Assembly (NCBI GenBank): GCA_021827365.1
Contig: JAKAWK010000011.1
Span: forward strand, 1 to 33,674
Source: Nitrospirota bacterium
GTDB lineage: Bacteria > Nitrospirota > Leptospirillia > Leptospirillales > Leptospirillaceae
Direction of reading: 5' to 3'
Length of the DNA: 33,674 nt
Made by a program: the position numbers and the translations under genes. This document shows, piece after piece, positions 33,344 through 33,674 of the stretch; position 1 is the first letter of the stretch; the number at the start of each line of letters is the position of its first letter. The notes beneath the pieces are model-generated. The model searched no databases, had not been told where the DNA came from, and worked only from the letters and a program-made list of their open reading frames with translations.

Positions 33344-33674
33344 CTAGACCCCCCGGTCGACATAGAGCTCCTCGCGGGCCGCATTATACCCGAACAGCTC
33401 GGCATAACGCCCCCAGTTGACGAGCATGGAGAAGGCCATATCCACATCTTCGTTGGGAAAGGCCTCTCCGATCCGTCCCTTGAGCGTCTCCATGGAGAGG
33501 CTCTCTCCCTCCTCCCCTTCAAGCCAGGCGAGGACCCTGGCAAACAGGGGAAGGGTCAGCAGCCGTTCCCGTATCAGGGTCTTCCTTCCATTGATGTCCT
33601 TTTCCAGGATTTCCTCTCCCAGAGGGGTGAGCGCGATGTCGCTTTCGGGGGTGATGACGAATCCCAGGGATTCG
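33344..33674 (-). CDS. ABC transporter ATPase, C-terminal AAA-associated domain (partial)
   Basis: The minus strand is open from the window edge to TAG at 33344-33346, giving 109 residues without a start. The segment LGFVITPESDIALTPLGEEI, KDINGRKTLIRERLL and SMLVNWGRYAELFGYNAAREELYVD matches the C-terminal AAA-associated domain found after the ATPase domain in nitrate/sulfonate/bicarbonate-type ABC transporters. The ATPase motifs themselves lie outside the window. Confidence 0.65.
   Translation of the reverse strand, partial: ESLGFVITPESDIALTPLGEEILEKDINGRKTLIRERLLTLPLFARVLAWLEGEEGESLSMETLKGRIGEAFPNEDVDMAFSMLVNWGRYAELFGYNAAREELYVDRGV

Overview
The window looks like a chromosome-borne stretch of a Gram-negative bacterium in which a mobile, accessory left half (about 1-17146) meets a conserved core right half (about 17147-33674). 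Core genes (dprA, topA, folate-dependent trmFO, a Xer recombinase, argB, dut), outer-membrane-type proteins and probable ornithine-lipid genes would fit an acidophilic Nitrospirota such as Leptospirillum. That assignment is an inference from gene content and general character; no marker gene here proves it.

Left edge (1-2156): nested insertion-sequence debris. Four 23-24 bp tandem repeats that resemble an IS21-family end abut a 5'-truncated, twice-frameshifted IS256-family transposase. That transposase in turn interrupts an IS5-like DDE transposase on the minus strand. Next (2168-9215, all minus) is a tightly overlapped surface-polysaccharide operon: rfbF-rfbG-(antitoxin-like gene)-(MazF-like domain fused to RfbH)-SDR reductase-gtrB-gtr. 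It encodes synthesis of a CDP-3,6-dideoxyhexose plus polyprenol-linked glycosylation. Near-identical 22-23 bp inverted repeats, which look like IS ends, bracket the operon at 2134-2156 and 9331-9352. The outstanding feature is the MazF/PemK-like toxin domain translated in frame with the dideoxysugar dehydrase RfbH and preceded by a small antitoxin-like ORF; the pair sits between rfbG and the reductase with stop/start overlaps.

9503-16883: a replication module of a mobile element, mostly minus strand with ATGA overlaps. From its upstream end it holds an excisionase-like HTH protein, a small unknown protein, a DnaB-N/RepA-like helicase now in three frames, a large TOPRIM/DUF927-type primase-helicase, and two winged-helix proteins. 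One of these genes carries a cluster of TGGTCCC/GGGACCA heptamers that looks iteron-like. A 3' fragment of a tRNA-Leu(CAA) gene at 17088-17146 marks the probable right attachment site of the whole island. The intact tRNA and an integrase are not in the window.

17367-33674: core. A secreted protein with 30-residue coiled-coil repeats is translationally coupled to a TPR/beta-barrel outer-membrane protein (minus). A plus-strand set follows: OlsB-like and OlsA-like acyltransferases, a DUF374 acyltransferase, an acyl-ACP desaturase and an exported beta-propeller protein. A long minus-strand run follows: dprA, topA, trmFO, xerC, argB, a lipoprotein gene and dut, mostly overlapping or closely spaced. 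At the right edge are a small membrane/coiled-coil protein and the 3' end of an ABC-transporter ATPase gene.
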